Counted from the stretch's first letter, positions 49,891 through 58,875 are shown. The stretch is DNA of 64,000 bases from Enterococcus_K sp051713825 (GCF_051713825.1 NZ_JBIOQR010000001.1:1054001-1118000), one strand, 5' to 3'. The notes: generated by a model not told the origin, from the letters alone. Translations and numbers: made by a program.

Positions 49891-50332
49891 AGAATTAACA
49901 CGAAGAGAAATTAGGGAGATGGCTCTACAGGCTTTATTTCCATTAGATTTCAATACGGAATTAACAAAAAAGGATGCAATTTTAAGTGCAATTGAATTAG
50001 AGCATGAGGAATTGTTGAGTGAAGAAGAAGACGCATTTGTTCCTGTATATTTGGATATGTTAGTGGGTGGCGTCTGCGAGAAAAAAGCAGAACTTGACGG
50101 CTACATTCAAAAGCATCTGCGTGACAACTGGAAGATTAACCGGATTTCAAAAATGGATTTAGTTATCTTACGAATCGCTACATTTGAGATGCTGTATGTA
50201 GAAGACGTTCCAAATACAGTGGCTTTGAATGAAGCGTTAGAGTTAACCAAAACGTTTAGTGATGACCGTTCAAGAAAATTTGTGAATGGCGTTTTATCTA
50301 ATCTGATGAAAGAAATTGAAGCTGGGGAATAA
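49883..50332 (+). CDS. nusB: Transcription antitermination factor NusB
   Basis: A 149-residue NusB. I use the ATG at 49883 (MSKELTRREIREMALQALF), which overlaps the end of the Asp23 gene; the frame open from 49853 gives a non-homologous extension. Conserved parts: REIREMALQALFPLD at the N-terminus, RISKMDLVILRIATFEMLY and the C-terminal FVNGVLSNL. It binds boxA with S10 and stops premature termination in rRNA operons. It is in the usual position between the Asp23 and folD genes, with a hairpin at its stop codon. Confidence 0.96.
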   Translation: MSKELTRREIREMALQALFPLDFNTELTKKDAILSAIELEHEELLSEEEDAFVPVYLDMLVGGVCEKKAELDGYIQKHLRDNWKINRISKMDLVILRIATFEMLYVEDVPNTVALNEALELTKTFSDDRSRKFVNGVLSNLMKEIEAGE

Positions 50333-50347
50333 TCCTCAGCTTTTTCA
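50319..50347 (+). terminator. Terminator overlapping the nusB stop
   Basis: AAGCTGGGGA and TCCTCAGCTT form a stem across the stop codon, followed by TTTTCAT. It separates nusB from folD. Confidence 0.7.
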
Positions 50348-50427
50348 TATTTGTAGATCTAAATCTACGCAGGCAATTTGTTGTATGCTAAAATAAAAAC
50401 GTTCAATAATAATGAGGAGTGGTTGTT

Positions 50428-51273
50428 GTGGGAGAAGTTATCAACGGGAAAGAACTGGCAGAAAAATTACAAGCAGAGATTGCTACAGAGGTTTCAGAGT
50501 TACGTAAGAAAGGCATAGTGCCAGGCTTGGTTGTTTTATTAGTAGGTGATAACCCTGCAAGTCAAGTGTATGTTAGAAATAAAGAGATTGCGGCAACCAA
50601 AATTGGCATTCATTCGAAGGTGGAGCGCTATTCCGCAGATTTAACGGAAGAAGAGCTGCTAGCAGAGATTGATCGATTTAACAAAGATGAAGCTTTTCAT
50701 GGCATTTTAGTTCAATTGCCTTTACCAAAACATATAGATGAAGAAAAAGTATTACTGGCGATTGATCCGAAAAAAGATGTCGATGGGTTTCATCCGATGA
50801 ACCTAGGGAAATTATTTGCAGGCGATCCAGAAATGATTCCTTGTACACCTTATGGAATTATGAAGATGTTTGAGGCGTATAATATTTCGATTGAAGGCAA
50901 ACGTGCAGTAATTATTGGTCGTAGTAATATTGTCGGAAAACCAATGGCACAGCTTCTGTTAATGGAAAATGCGACAGTTACTATTGCACATTCAAAAACT
51001 AGAAATTTAGCTGAGGTGGCAAAAGAGGCAGATATCTTGGTGGTGGCGATTGGTCGAGGTCATTTTGTTACGAAGGAATTTGTTAAACCAGGAGCGGTTG
51101 TCATTGATGTGGGAATGAACAGAAATGAAGCAGGTAAATTAATTGGTGATGTCAAGTTTGATGAAGTGGAGCCACTAACAAGCTATATTACGCCTGTTCC
51201 AAAAGGGGTCGGGCCGATGACCATTACTATGTTGATGCAACAAACAGTAGAAGCAGCAAAAAGACAAAGTTAG
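50428..51273 (+). CDS. folD: Methylenetetrahydrofolate dehydrogenase/cyclohydrolase FolD
   Basis: A 281-residue bifunctional enzyme. A GTG at 50428, eight bases after GAGGAG, gives the best start (an in-frame GTG at 50419 overlaps the site). Catalytic features: YVRNKEIAATKIGI with the Lys-bearing helix, VQLPLPKHI, KDVDGFHPMN, and the NADP-binding VIIGRSNIVGKPMAQLL and GPMTITML. It interconverts 5,10-methylene-, methenyl- and 10-formyl-tetrahydrofolate, supplying one-carbon units for purines, thymidylate and fMet. Stand-alone spacing; the xseA gene follows after 96 bases. Confidence 0.97.
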   Translation: MGEVINGKELAEKLQAEIATEVSELRKKGIVPGLVVLLVGDNPASQVYVRNKEIAATKIGIHSKVERYSADLTEEELLAEIDRFNKDEAFHGILVQLPLPKHIDEEKVLLAIDPKKDVDGFHPMNLGKLFAGDPEMIPCTPYGIMKMFEAYNISIEGKRAVIIGRSNIVGKPMAQLLLMENATVTIAHSKTRNLAEVAKEADILVVAIGRGHFVTKEFVKPGAVVIDVGMNRNEAGKLIGDVKFDEVEPLTSYITPVPKGVGPMTITMLMQQTVEAAKRQS

Positions 51274-51369
51274 AGTTACCTGCAATGAGAGAATGAAGGT
51301 ATAATTCGAGCTTGGCGTCTAAAACATAGAGTATTGTGTATAAAAACAGAGCAGAGTGGAGGTGAGTGA

Positions 51370-52725
51370 ATGGAACAACAATATTTAACAATTACAGCTC
51401 TAACCAAATATTTGAAACGTAAATTCGAGGCCGATCCTTACCTTGAACGGGTGTATCTGACAGGAGAAATTTCTAACTTTCGTCCCAGACCCAATGCCCA
51501 TCAATATTTTAGTTTAAAGGATGACCAGGCAAAAATTTCGGCGATTATGTTTAAAGGGGCTTTTCAAAAGTTGAAATTTGAACCCAAAGAGGGAATGAAG
51601 GTTCTGGTTGTCGGTCGTATCTCACTTTATGAGAGTAGTGGGTCATATCAAATTTATGTGGAGCACATGGAGCCTGATGGAGTGGGTGCACTATATCAGG
51701 CCTTAGCTGAGTTGAGAGAAAAGCTGAGTAAGGAAGGGTTGTTCTCAAGTCCCAAAAAAATGCTACCGCGTTATCCTAAAAAAATTGCTGTCTTAACGAG
51801 TCCGAGTGGTGCCGTTATTCGAGATATTATTACAACGGTTAAGAGACGTTTTCCTATCGCTCAGCTTGTCTTGTTTCCAACGGTTGTTCAAGGAAATCAA
51901 GCGGCAGATGATGTGGTTAGAAACCTTCAACGTGTTGAGGCACTCGGAGATTTTGATACCATTATCATGGGGCGTGGCGGTGGCTCAATTGAAGATTTGT
52001 GGCCGTTTAATGAAGAGCGTGTTGCACGGGCGATTCATGAGGCCAAAACGCCAATCATTTCATCTGTTGGTCATGAAACGGATACGACAATTGCTGATCT
52101 TGTGGCGGATGTTCGAGCAGCGACGCCTACTGCAGCAGCAGAATTGGCTGTACCTGTCCTTTCAGAGGAGCTTTTGCGGATAAAAGAACGGCAAGGACGA
52201 ATGGAGCAGGCCTTTTTAAACCAGCTTCAACGCAAACAGGAACGATATCAACGCTTAGCGAATTCGTATGTTTTTCGTCAGCCAGGTCGTTTGTATGATG
52301 CGCAGTCAGTCAAACTGGATCAGATGATGCAACGGTTACGACAGGCGATGCAACAGTCTTTGTTTGAAAAAGATAAACAGGCGAGCCAAATTATTCATCG
52401 TATGCATCAGATGGAGCCGAGTCATCGAGTAAAACAAGCGCAACAACAGCTGGATTATAGCAGTCGTCGCTTAGAAGATAAGATGACGAGTTATATGGAG
52501 AAAAAACGTCAATCCTTTGAAACAGCGATTCAATCATTGGATTTGTTAAGTCCGTTAAAGATTATGGGGCGTGGATATAGTTACACTACTAAAGAAAATC
52601 AAGTAATCAAAACAACAGCAGAGCTTGCGTTAAAGGATCAAGTAACGATTCATTATCAAGATGGCCAAGCGATTGCTGAAATTATCGAGTTGAAGGAGAA
52701 TCTACATGGCGACGAAAACATTTGA
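51370..52725 (+). CDS. xseA: Exodeoxyribonuclease VII large subunit
   Basis: A 451-residue XseA. The N-terminal OB domain (about residues 5-100) holds the typical VYLTGEISNFRPRPNAHQYF, and the catalytic domain has VLTSPSGAVIRDII, IMGRGGGSIEDLWPFN and SVGHETDTTIADLVADVRA with TPTAAAELAVP. A long coiled-coil (about 270-400) follows, where the small subunits attach. With XseB it degrades single-stranded DNA from either end to oligonucleotides. It overlaps xseB by 20 bases. First gene of the xseA-xseB-ispA-tlyA operon. Confidence 0.97.
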   Translation: MEQQYLTITALTKYLKRKFEADPYLERVYLTGEISNFRPRPNAHQYFSLKDDQAKISAIMFKGAFQKLKFEPKEGMKVLVVGRISLYESSGSYQIYVEHMEPDGVGALYQALAELREKLSKEGLFSSPKKMLPRYPKKIAVLTSPSGAVIRDIITTVKRRFPIAQLVLFPTVVQGNQAADDVVRNLQRVEALGDFDTIIMGRGGGSIEDLWPFNEERVARAIHEAKTPIISSVGHETDTTIADLVADVRAATPTAAAELAVPVLSEELLRIKERQGRMEQAFLNQLQRKQERYQRLANSYVFRQPGRLYDAQSVKLDQMMQRLRQAMQQSLFEKDKQASQIIHRMHQMEPSHRVKQAQQQLDYSSRRLEDKMTSYMEKKRQSFETAIQSLDLLSPLKIMGRGYSYTTKENQVIKTTAELALKDQVTIHYQDGQAIAEIIELKENLHGDENI

Positions 52726-52927
52726 AGCTTCATTACAAGAATTAGAAGAAATCGTTTTGAAGCTAGAGCAAGGGGATGTTCCCTTGGAAGAAGCGTTGGA
52801 TTCATTTAAAAAAGGCATGGAATTGAGTAAGCAGTGCCAAGATACATTAACTAAGGCCGAAAAAACTTTGACAAAAATGATGACCGAAACAAACGAAGAA
52901 GTCGTTTTTGAAGAGAAGGTTGAGTAG
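52706..52927 (+). CDS. xseB: Exodeoxyribonuclease VII small subunit
   Basis: A 73-residue all-helical protein with the family start TFEASLQELEEIVLKLEQGD, then PLEEALDSFKKGMEL. Several copies coat the coiled-coil of the large subunit. The start overlaps the end of xseA by 20 bases with AAGGAGAAT inside it, and the next gene begins two bases after its stop, so these genes are coupled. Confidence 0.96.
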   Translation: MATKTFEASLQELEEIVLKLEQGDVPLEEALDSFKKGMELSKQCQDTLTKAEKTLTKMMTETNEEVVFEEKVE

Positions 52928-52929
52928 TT

Positions 52930-53814
52930 ATGTCAGTCAATCAATCTTTTTTTGAAAAACACTTATCTTATGTTGAACAAGAGCTGGTACGATTTATTGA
53001 AGAACACACTACGAATCAAGAATTAAAAGAAAGTATGCTTTATTCTGTTCGTGCGGGTGGCAAGAGAATTCGTCCACAACTATTATTGGCAGTCGTGGGG
53101 GCTTTTCATCAGACAGTTAGTCAAGGTGCTTATCAAACGGCGGCCGCATTAGAGATGGTTCATACCTATTCGCTGATTCATGATGATTTACCTGCGATGG
53201 ATGATGATGATTTGCGTCGGGGGCGGCCGACTAACCATAAAGTTTTCGGTGAAGCGACGGCAATTTTAGCTGGGGATAGTTTACTAACGATGGCGTTTCA
53301 ACTATTGAGTATGGCGCAAATTGAGTCTGAGCAAAAATTATTATTAATTCAGTTGTTTTCAAAAGCTGCGGGTGGAGAAGGAATGGTCAGTGGGCAAGCT
53401 GCAGACATGCAAGCCGAGAATCAACAGATTACGGTTGAAGAGTTAGCCAAGATCCATGAAGAAAAAACAGGGAAATTGATTGAATTTGCTCTGGTAGCTG
53501 GTGGAATATTAGCCAACCAACCTGTTGAGATTCTTGAAAAATTGCATCAATTGGCGGCCCACCTCGGTTTGGCATTTCAGATTCGTGACGATTTATTAGA
53601 TGTGACTAGCACGACAGAAGAGCTTGGTAAAAATACGCAACGGGATGCGGAATTAAACAAGAGTACGTATCCAGGTCTTTTGGGATTGTCAGAGGCAAAG
53701 GTTGCTTTAGATGAAGAATTAGTTGCAGCTGAACGAACGATTGAGCAGATTCAAGTAGTTACTGGGTTTGAAGCTAGATACTTGAAAGAATTGGTCAAGG
53801 CATTTTATTTATAG
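52930..53814 (+). CDS. ispA: Polyprenyl (farnesyl) diphosphate synthase
   Basis: A 294-residue trans-prenyl synthase. The first Asp-rich motif is DDLPAMDDDD (Asp85, Asp86), which binds diphosphate with Mg2+. The second is QIRDDLLDV near residue 220. GGKRIRPQL (Arg pair near residue 46) and EKTGKLIEFA are also present. It joins isopentenyl diphosphate to allylic primers, giving farnesyl diphosphate for undecaprenyl and quinone synthesis. It is the usual partner of xseB in this operon; two bases separate them, and tlyA follows after 13. Confidence 0.95.
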   Translation: MSVNQSFFEKHLSYVEQELVRFIEEHTTNQELKESMLYSVRAGGKRIRPQLLLAVVGAFHQTVSQGAYQTAAALEMVHTYSLIHDDLPAMDDDDLRRGRPTNHKVFGEATAILAGDSLLTMAFQLLSMAQIESEQKLLLIQLFSKAAGGEGMVSGQAADMQAENQQITVEELAKIHEEKTGKLIEFALVAGGILANQPVEILEKLHQLAAHLGLAFQIRDDLLDVTSTTEELGKNTQRDAELNKSTYPGLLGLSEAKVALDEELVAAERTIEQIQVVTGFEARYLKELVKAFYL

Positions 53815-53827
53815 AAAGAGGAACAAC

Positions 53828-54643
53828 ATGAAAAAAGAACGAGTAGATGTCCTAGCCTTTAATCAAGGTCTGTTTGAAACACGAGAAAAAGCCAAGCGTG
53901 GTGTGATGGCAGGGCAGGTGTATACAGAAAAAAATGAACGCTTAGATAAACCTGGTGAAAAAATTGCAGTAGAGACAGCCCTGCAGGTGAAGGGGCAAAA
54001 ACTACCGTATGTCTCTCGAGGGGGCTTAAAGCTAGAAAAAGCGTTGGAGATTTTTGATTTGACGGTTTCAGATAAAGTGATTCTAGACATTGGCTCTTCC
54101 ACAGGTGGTTTTACTGATGCGGCTCTTCAAAATGGTGCTAAGTTAAGTTATGCTTTAGACGTTGGTTATAATCAGTTAGCTTGGAAAATCCGTCAAGACG
54201 AACGAGTGGTTGTGATGGAGCGAACGAATTTCCGTTATTCTAAACCAAAAGATTTTACACATGGTCAACCACAAGTGGCGACTATTGATGTTTCTTTTAT
54301 TTCGCTAAAATTAATCTTACCACCCTTGCATGATATTTTATCTACAGAGGGAGATGTGGTGGCGTTAATCAAACCACAGTTTGAAGCTGGTAAGGAATTT
54401 GTCGGCAAAAAAGGGATTATTCGAGATCCTGAAGTGCATAAAATGGTTTTAGAAAAAGTTTTATCTTTTGCGATGGCTACAAACTATAATATTGCGGCAC
54501 TCAGCTTCTCTCCGATTACTGGAGGCGAAGGAAATATTGAATTTTTAGCACATTTAAAAAAATCGAGTGAAGAAGGTCAAATGGCTTCGACGATTTCCAT
54601 CGAAGAAATTGTTCAATCTGCGCATGAAAAATTGCATAAATAA
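53828..54643 (+). CDS. tlyA: TlyA-family rRNA methyltransferase
   Basis: A 271-residue protein with an N-terminal S4 RNA-binding domain (residues about 1-65, KRGVMAGQVYTEKNERLDKP) and an FtsJ-type SAM-binding methyltransferase domain: LDIGSSTGGFTDAALQNGA (about 81-99), TIDVSFISLKLILP and LIKPQFEAG. TlyA enzymes add 2'-O-methyl groups to ribosomal RNA, and some relatives are called haemolysins for historical reasons. Last gene of the operon, followed by a terminator. Confidence 0.93.
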   Translation: MKKERVDVLAFNQGLFETREKAKRGVMAGQVYTEKNERLDKPGEKIAVETALQVKGQKLPYVSRGGLKLEKALEIFDLTVSDKVILDIGSSTGGFTDAALQNGAKLSYALDVGYNQLAWKIRQDERVVVMERTNFRYSKPKDFTHGQPQVATIDVSFISLKLILPPLHDILSTEGDVVALIKPQFEAGKEFVGKKGIIRDPEVHKMVLEKVLSFAMATNYNIAALSFSPITGGEGNIEFLAHLKKSSEEGQMASTISIEEIVQSAHEKLHK

Positions 54644-54644
54644 C

Positions 54645-54684
54645 AAAATTCGTTGTGTTTCTTTAAAGAGACCAACGAATTTTC
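54645..54684 (+). terminator. Terminator of the xseA-tlyA operon
   Basis: AAAATTCGTTG and CAACGAATTTT are perfect arms around a 17-base loop directly after the tlyA stop. Confidence 0.85.
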
Positions 54685-54748
54685 TTTATAAAGAGGAAAA
54701 AATAAGCTATGATAAATATGACTTTGAAACTAAGGAGCGTATATAGTT

Positions 54749-55198
54749 ATGAGAAAGAAAGATAGACATCGTCTGATTACTCGTTTGCTGACTGAACATA
54801 GTATTCAAAAACAAGAAGAGTTTGTTGAATTATTAGGAGAAAAGAGCGTAGAGGTTACTCAAGCGACGATTTCCCGCGATATTAAAGAAATGAAATTGAT
54901 AAAAGTTCCTTCAACTGACGGAGGCTATCGTTATAGCTTACCTGCGGAGACAAGCGAAGATGTGGGCATGAAGCTAGAAAAACTTTTAAAAGATGCGTTT
55001 GTTTCCGTGGATCAAATGGAAAAATTTGTGAGTTTGAAGACCTTGCCAGGAAATGCATCTGCAGCAGCGAATCTGATTGATAAACGCTACAAAAAAGAGT
55101 TGTTTTCAACTATTAATGATGATGATAATGTTTTGATGATTACAAAAACACAAGAGGCTGCGCACTATTTGAAACAAGAATTTTTGCGCTATTTATAG
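54749..55198 (+). CDS. argR: Arginine repressor ArgR
   Basis: A 149-residue ArgR/AhrC. The N-terminal winged helix (RHRLITRLLTEHSIQKQEEF, then VTQATISRDIKEMKLIKVP, residues about 35-53) binds ARG boxes. The C-terminal domain has the hexamerisation and arginine-binding motif GNASAAANLID and DDDNVLMITKT, where relatives have GTIAGDDTI. It represses arginine synthesis and activates arginine breakdown. Enterococci carry several ArgR paralogues; this one is next to recN, the conserved site in Firmicutes. Confidence 0.93.
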   Translation: MRKKDRHRLITRLLTEHSIQKQEEFVELLGEKSVEVTQATISRDIKEMKLIKVPSTDGGYRYSLPAETSEDVGMKLEKLLKDAFVSVDQMEKFVSLKTLPGNASAAANLIDKRYKKELFSTINDDDNVLMITKTQEAAHYLKQEFLRYL

Positions 55199-55216
55199 AG
55201 ACAGGAGGGAAACAGC

Positions 55217-56893
55217 TTGTTACAAGAGTTGACTATAGAGAATTTTGCTATCATCTCAAAGCTTAGACTATCATTTCATCAAGGAATGACTGCCTTGACG
55301 GGTGAAACAGGGGCAGGGAAATCCATTATTATCGATGCGATGGGTCTGTTAGCTGGAGGAAGAGGATCAAGTGATTATATCCGGCAAGGTGCCCAAAAAT
55401 GCACATTGGAAGGCTTATTTCAATTGCCCAAACAAGCAGATTTTTTGGCTTTTATGGAAGAGTTAGGGATTGAAATAGATGAGCAAAACTTAATTATTCA
55501 ACGTGACATGTCTGCCTCAGGAAAAAACGTTTGCCGTGTCAATGGGCGAATTGTAACGTTAGCGAATCTGCGAAAGATTGGCGAATTTTTGGTAGATATT
55601 CATGGGCAAAATGAACATCAGGAATTGATGCAAGCAGAGAAACATTTGGGTTTATTAGATGAGTTTGGAACACAGTCTTTTAAACGAGCAAAAAAGAAAT
55701 ATCACGAAACTTATGATGCCTTTCGTCAGCTTGAACAACAAGTTAAGAAAATTCAAGCTAATGAGAAAATGTTTGTGCAACGCATAGATATGCTTCAGTT
55801 CCAACAAGAAGAGATTGCTAATGCCGAATTAGAAGTGGGCGAAGAGGAACAGTTAATAGAAGAAAGAGAGAAGCTCAGTAACTATCAAAAAATTGTGGAT
55901 GGGTTGGCTGAGAGTTATGAAGCGCTGAACGCGGAAGGTTTGAGCAGTCTGGATGGCGTTGGAACAGCATTAGCTCAGCTGCAAGGAATTGCACATTTGG
56001 ACTCAGAGTATAATAGTATCTTTGAAAACGTTCAAAATGCGTACTATCTATTACAAGACTCGGTGGGTGACATTAGTCGTCAGCTAGATAATCTGGAGTT
56101 TGACGAAAATCGTTTGGAGGAAGTTAATCACCGACTTGAAATGATTCGCCAGCTGAAGAGAAAGTATGGCGAGTCGATTGAAGCAATTTTGGCGTATCAA
56201 GAAGAGATTAGTCAGGAGCTAGCAGAGTCTAATTTTTCAGATGGTCAAATGGATAAGCTACTCCAAGAGTTAACAGATAAAGAAGTAGAAGTTCGTCGTT
56301 TAGCGCAGGATTTACACAGCCAACGGTTAGAAATTGCCAAAAAGCTAGAGAAATCGATTTTGACTGAGTTAAAAGAGCTATACATGGCTAATACCGATTT
56401 TGAGGTTCGGTTCTTAGAGACGGATCACCAACTGCATCGTGAAGGAATGGACCAAGTTGAATTTTATATTACGACAAATCCAGGTGAACCATTAAAACCT
56501 CTAGTGAAGGTTGCATCTGGTGGGGAATTGTCTCGAGTGATGCTTGCGTTAAAAACTATTTTCTCTAAAAAACAAGGGATTACGAGTATCGTTTTTGATG
56601 AGGTTGATACTGGAGTCAGTGGTCGTGTAGCACAGGCGATTGCTGATAAAATTTATCAGGTTGCTCAAAATTCGCAAGTCCTATGTATCACTCATTTACC
56701 ACAAGTTGCTGCGGTAGCAAACTATCAGTATTATATTTCAAAGGATGTTAAAAAAGGTCGGACAGAAACAGAAGTCCAACAATTGACTGCGGATGAACGA
56801 GTAGCTGAGATTGCGCGGATGCTTGCTGGAAGTGAAATCACGGATTTGACGAAAAAACATGCAGAAGAACTTTTGAGTATGGCAAAAAAATAA
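55217..56893 (+). CDS. recN: DNA repair protein RecN
   Basis: A 558-residue SMC-like ATPase. It starts with TTG at 55217, after CAGGAGGG. Walker A is GETGAGKS (residues 29-36); the coiled-coil arms run about 150-360; the signature VASGGELSRVMLALK and Walker B SIVFDEVDTGVSG lie at about 430-470. It gathers at double-strand breaks and aids recombination. It follows argR after 18 bases. Downstream lie an unusual array of CCACC/GGTGG repeats and a terminator. Confidence 0.96.
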   Translation: MLQELTIENFAIISKLRLSFHQGMTALTGETGAGKSIIIDAMGLLAGGRGSSDYIRQGAQKCTLEGLFQLPKQADFLAFMEELGIEIDEQNLIIQRDMSASGKNVCRVNGRIVTLANLRKIGEFLVDIHGQNEHQELMQAEKHLGLLDEFGTQSFKRAKKKYHETYDAFRQLEQQVKKIQANEKMFVQRIDMLQFQQEEIANAELEVGEEEQLIEEREKLSNYQKIVDGLAESYEALNAEGLSSLDGVGTALAQLQGIAHLDSEYNSIFENVQNAYYLLQDSVGDISRQLDNLEFDENRLEEVNHRLEMIRQLKRKYGESIEAILAYQEEISQELAESNFSDGQMDKLLQELTDKEVEVRRLAQDLHSQRLEIAKKLEKSILTELKELYMANTDFEVRFLETDHQLHREGMDQVEFYITTNPGEPLKPLVKVASGGELSRVMLALKTIFSKKQGITSIVFDEVDTGVSGRVAQAIADKIYQVAQNSQVLCITHLPQVAAVANYQYYISKDVKKGRTETEVQQLTADERVAEIARMLAGSEITDLTKKHAEELLSMAKK

Positions 56894-56940
56894 AAGTTCA
56901 CTAATAGAGTATACCTGTACCAAACAGAAAAATTAAAAAG

Positions 56941-56987
56941 CCACCACTTTCCACCACTTTTTTATCATTGGTGGGTGAATGTGGTGG
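56941..56987. repeat. Inverted array of CCACCAC/GTGG repeats with 10-base spacing
   Basis: CCACCAC begins at 56941 and 56951; on the other side GTGG begins at 56971 and 56981. Each pair has a 10-base period, the same period and GTGG core as the MraZ boxes at 58876-58899, but here in inverted arrangement between recN and a small gene. Confidence 0.6.
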
Positions 56988-57000
56988 AAATGAAGTAAGA

Positions 57001-57042
57001 GAGGCTGGGACATAACTTGCAGTTATGTCCTAGCCTCTTTTG
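57001..57042 (+). terminator. Hairpin terminator of the GAGGCTGGGAC repeat family
   Basis: GAGGCTGGGACATAACT (57001-57017) pairs with AGTTATGTCCTAGCCTC (57021-57037) around TGC, then TTTT. It ends recN transcription. The arms match the outer arms of the 168-bp element at 47120, so they are one repeat family. Confidence 0.85.
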
Positions 57043-57159
57043 TTACATAAAATAAACGAATGCTGTAATAAATACAGAACTTAGCATCAAGATAAGCATT
57101 GTCCAGATAACAATCTTGGTTACTTTGGCAAATGTTGTTTTTGGTTTTGTTTCTTTCAT
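57043..57159 (-). CDS. DUF4044-type small membrane protein
   Basis: A 38-residue protein, easily missed by size filters. From the ATG at 57159 (GGATGG upstream) it reads a basic start with KPKTTFAKVTKIVIW, then a single transmembrane helix (about residues 16-36, IVIWTMLILMLSSVFITAF). This is the layout of DUF4044 proteins of Lactobacillales: a polar Lys/Thr-rich head followed by one helix. The function is unknown. It lies between recN and the CorA gene, in the same direction as CorA, 78 bases downstream of it. Confidence 0.75.
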   Translation of the reverse strand: MKETKPKTTFAKVTKIVIWTMLILMLSSVFITAFVYFM

Positions 57160-57237
57160 GAAAGACCATCCTTTTTTTCGAAATCCGACTTCTCTTGAAT
57201 AGTTTACCTCCTTTTGTGTAAATCTTCAAGAAGAGTT

Positions 57238-58194
57238 CTATAAAAGATGCTTTTTCTTCAAATATCGGATTACTCCGATGCAGATGATGGCGGTGAGTAT
57301 AAATATCCAAAAGAACGCATCCGATCGTTCGGCCAGTGGGAGTTTGACATTCATCCCGTATAACCCACCGATAATGGTTGGAATCGTTAAGACAATCGTT
57401 AATGAAGTCAGTATTTTCATGACGTTATTCAGATTGTTTGACACGATGGCCGAAAAATTTTGGGTCATTTGATTAACAATTTTTAACTGAATCTGAGAAG
57501 AAGTTAGTGCTTGAGTAGTTTCCACTAAAACGTCATGTAGGTGGATCTTGTAGGCATGACTAGTGTTAAGGATTTCTGTCTGATTCAATTTAGTCAATGT
57601 CTTCAAATTAGCAGAAGTCGCGGCCTCAATATAGATGAGGCTTTTTTGGATATCCATAATTTGATAGAGCTGATTATTTTCTGTCGCTACCTGTAGCTCA
57701 CCTTCTAGTTTATCTGATTGTGTCCGTATCAGCTGCAAATAGTGATTGTAGGAAAGGGACAGCTGCCAAATAAGCTGAAGCAAGAGGTTCATAGAGTTTG
57801 ACATATCATTTCTTGGATATTCATGAGTCAGTACTTCTTGAATAAAAACTGGCTTATGATTGGTTACCGTAATAATCTTTTTATCGGGTGTGATGATGAC
57901 GGAAAACGGAAAAGTAGTGATTTGTAAATACCCACTTGGGCTGGTCATTGCATAAGGATATTGCAACAATAAAAGAGCCGGCCGCTCAAACTGTACTTGT
58001 CCTAACTCTTCAGAACGGGAGGTTTCAGCGTTATCTAGGATGGCTGTAATGAAGTCGGAAGGCATTTTATATTGATTGGTCAATTTAATAATTTCTTCAC
58101 TAGTGGGACTTTCGACGCAAATCCAAAAAACATCTTTGCTGTCCGCATTTTGGTTTTTAAAATAGCGATTTTCTAGAGAAAAATAGTTAATCAT
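57238..58194 (-). CDS. CorA-family magnesium/divalent cation transporter
   Basis: A 318-residue CorA-like protein. The large cytoplasmic domain (residues 1-255) ends in a long helix (ETTQALTSSQIQLKIVNQM, about 225-243). Two C-terminal transmembrane helices (about 256-280 and 290-310) follow. The pore signature Gly-Met-Asn is present in GGLYGMNVKLP near residue 278. It forms a pentameric channel for Mg2+ (or Co2+/Ni2+). The gene is monocistronic on the minus strand, with the DUF4044 gene downstream of it. The start has AAAGGATG upstream. Confidence 0.9.
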   Translation of the reverse strand: MINYFSLENRYFKNQNADSKDVFWICVESPTSEEIIKLTNQYKMPSDFITAILDNAETSRSEELGQVQFERPALLLLQYPYAMTSPSGYLQITTFPFSVIITPDKKIITVTNHKPVFIQEVLTHEYPRNDMSNSMNLLLQLIWQLSLSYNHYLQLIRTQSDKLEGELQVATENNQLYQIMDIQKSLIYIEAATSANLKTLTKLNQTEILNTSHAYKIHLHDVLVETTQALTSSQIQLKIVNQMTQNFSAIVSNNLNNVMKILTSLTIVLTIPTIIGGLYGMNVKLPLAERSDAFFWIFILTAIICIGVIRYLKKKHLL

Positions 58195-58398
58195 TTAAGC
58201 ACATCCTTTTGTCTAAACTAATACCTACATTATAGCGAATATTCCCAGAAAAAGCCTTTATTTGTCATTTTAAAATAAGTTAGATAAAGATTCCTAAAAA
58301 AACAGTCAAATCAGCATAAACTTTTAAAAAAACTGAAACATGAATGTAAAGAAAATGAAGTATAGTTAGTATAGATATAATAAGAAGGGAAATATAAA

Positions 58399-58761
58399 AT
58401 GAGCTCGAGTTCACTGGTTGTTTTGTTTTGGTATATCTACCCAATTATCGTGTTATTTGCTTGTAACTTTTTGGTTACGACATTTTCACTTACACAAAGA
58501 TTCAAGATTAAAGTCCCGGATATCAGCATTCCGTTTTTATTAATTGGTTTGCACGAATTATCAAAGGTGACTACCTCTAAATCAATCTTACCCTATTTCT
58601 TAATTTCAGTCTTACTGTTGGGGATTTTGATTGCGGTATTTCTTGCCTACTATAAAGGTGAGATTATCTATCCACGCTATTTTAAAATGTTTTGGCGACT
58701 CGTTTTTCTATTAAGTATGGTCGTTTATATATTTGTAATTTTAACAAGTCTTGTATTTTGA
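58399..58761 (+). CDS. DUF3397 family membrane protein
   Basis: A 120-residue protein with four hydrophobic segments (about residues 6-28, 40-56, 62-85 and 95-118) and little soluble sequence. Its position directly before mraZ and its pattern (PFLLIGLHELSKVTTSKSILPYF) fit the DUF3397 family of Lactobacillales; the function is unknown. AAGGGAAA precedes the ATG, and TATAAT at 58376 may be its promoter. A terminator-like hairpin follows. Confidence 0.8.
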   Translation: MSSSSLVVLFWYIYPIIVLFACNFLVTTFSLTQRFKIKVPDISIPFLLIGLHELSKVTTSKSILPYFLISVLLLGILIAVFLAYYKGEIIYPRYFKMFWRLVFLLSMVVYIFVILTSLVF

Positions 58762-58778
58762 TTAAGGAAAATCCTTAG

Positions 58779-58811
58779 AAAAAGCTTTTAAAGAACGATT
58801 AAAAGTCTTTT
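58779..58811 (+). terminator. Terminator between DUF3397 and mraZ
   Basis: AAAAGCTTTTAA and TTAAAAGTCTTTT pair with one mismatch and end in Ts. Confidence 0.65.
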
Positions 58812-58875
58812 CTTCCTGATAATTCATAAAAGTAAAAAAAGGTCAAAAAAAATCCGAATATATTCTCCGCAAAAG

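Noticed and set aside
51806..52183. 125-codon plus-strand frame inside xseA
   Set aside because: It lies in another frame of a well-conserved gene and has no independent evidence.
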